Below, piece by piece: positions 16,153-16,232 of a stretch of DNA of 16,232 bases. The DNA lies in the NCBI GenBank assembly GCA_003049485.1, contig PYST01000568.1, forward strand, positions 1-16,232, in the 5' to 3' direction. Made by a program: the position numbers and the translations under genes. Source of the stretch: Ophioceras dolichostomum. Lineage: Eukaryota; Ascomycota; Sordariomycetes; Magnaporthales; Ophioceraceae. The notes below the pieces were generated by a model. That model searched no databases, had not been told where the DNA came from, and worked only from the letters and a program-made list of their open reading frames with translations. Position 1 is the stretch's first letter, and each line of letters begins with the position of its first letter.

Positions 16153-16232
16153 GTGGGCTGATGATTCCGGCGTGGTCCTTTGGTTTGCACATGTTCCTCG
16201 GATGTGAATAACACGGCGGACGGACGTTCCAC
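16153..16232. other. 3' flank at the window edge
   Basis: Eighty bases after the TGA contain a GCTGATG branch-point-like string at about 16157 but no following AG acceptor, so an additional exon can be neither confirmed nor excluded from this window. Confidence 0.3.

Noticed and set aside
1..16232. A secondary-metabolite cluster
   Set aside because: No polyketide synthase, peptide synthetase, terpene cyclase or cluster regulator is present; the neighbouring genes do not form a pathway.

Overview
The window looks like nuclear DNA of a filamentous ascomycete (Pezizomycotina, probably Sordariomycetes). Genes are widely spaced and monocistronic on both strands. Introns are short (85-121 nt), with GTRAGT-like donors and CTGAC-type branch points. 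ATG contexts are eukaryotic, and microsatellite tracts of the ACCTACCTAGGTAGGT type, common in such genomes, are scattered through the intergenic DNA. There is no Shine-Dalgarno or operon organisation and I found no RNA gene or CRISPR array. The class-level placement is inference.

Left third (1-6170): two copies of a roughly 90-bp repeat in opposite orientation, at 1-90 and 6084-6170, flank three genes. These are a secreted alpha/beta hydrolase (602-1552, minus), a small Prp3_C/DUF1115 protein (2896-3288, plus) and a glycerate kinase with one intron (3767-5339, plus). The arms are identical apart from one CAA triplet. The left arm begins at base 1, so the window may start at an assembly break in a repeat. 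Whether 1-6170 is one mobile unit cannot be decided here because the left flank is missing.

Middle (6171-10570): a non-coding stretch carries three copies of a diverged 26-nt motif. Two more copies lie inside the 3' end of the next gene, a minus-strand phosphotransferase (APH/protein-kinase-like fold, 623 aa, 6882-8753). After that comes an unprocessed pseudogene of an MFS permease (minus, about 9230-10570). Its two introns are still recognisable, while three tryptophan-type positions now read as stops and several frameshifts are present.

Right third (10571-16232): about 2 kb without a convincing gene leads into a secreted 5'-nucleotidase (12564-14400, one intron). A CACGTG box about 0.5 kb upstream fits the binding site of the phosphate regulator NUC-1/Pho4. 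The last gene (15010-16152) is a fungal relative of the bacterial 2,4-diacetylphloroglucinol hydrolase PhlG. The genes do not form an obvious pathway. Themes are phosphate salvage, glycerate metabolism, secreted and intracellular hydrolysis, and a decayed nutrient permease. I see no self-evident new multi-gene system. The most interesting points are the inverted repeat around three genes, the 26-nt repeat family running into a coding sequence, and the fungal PhlG-like enzyme.
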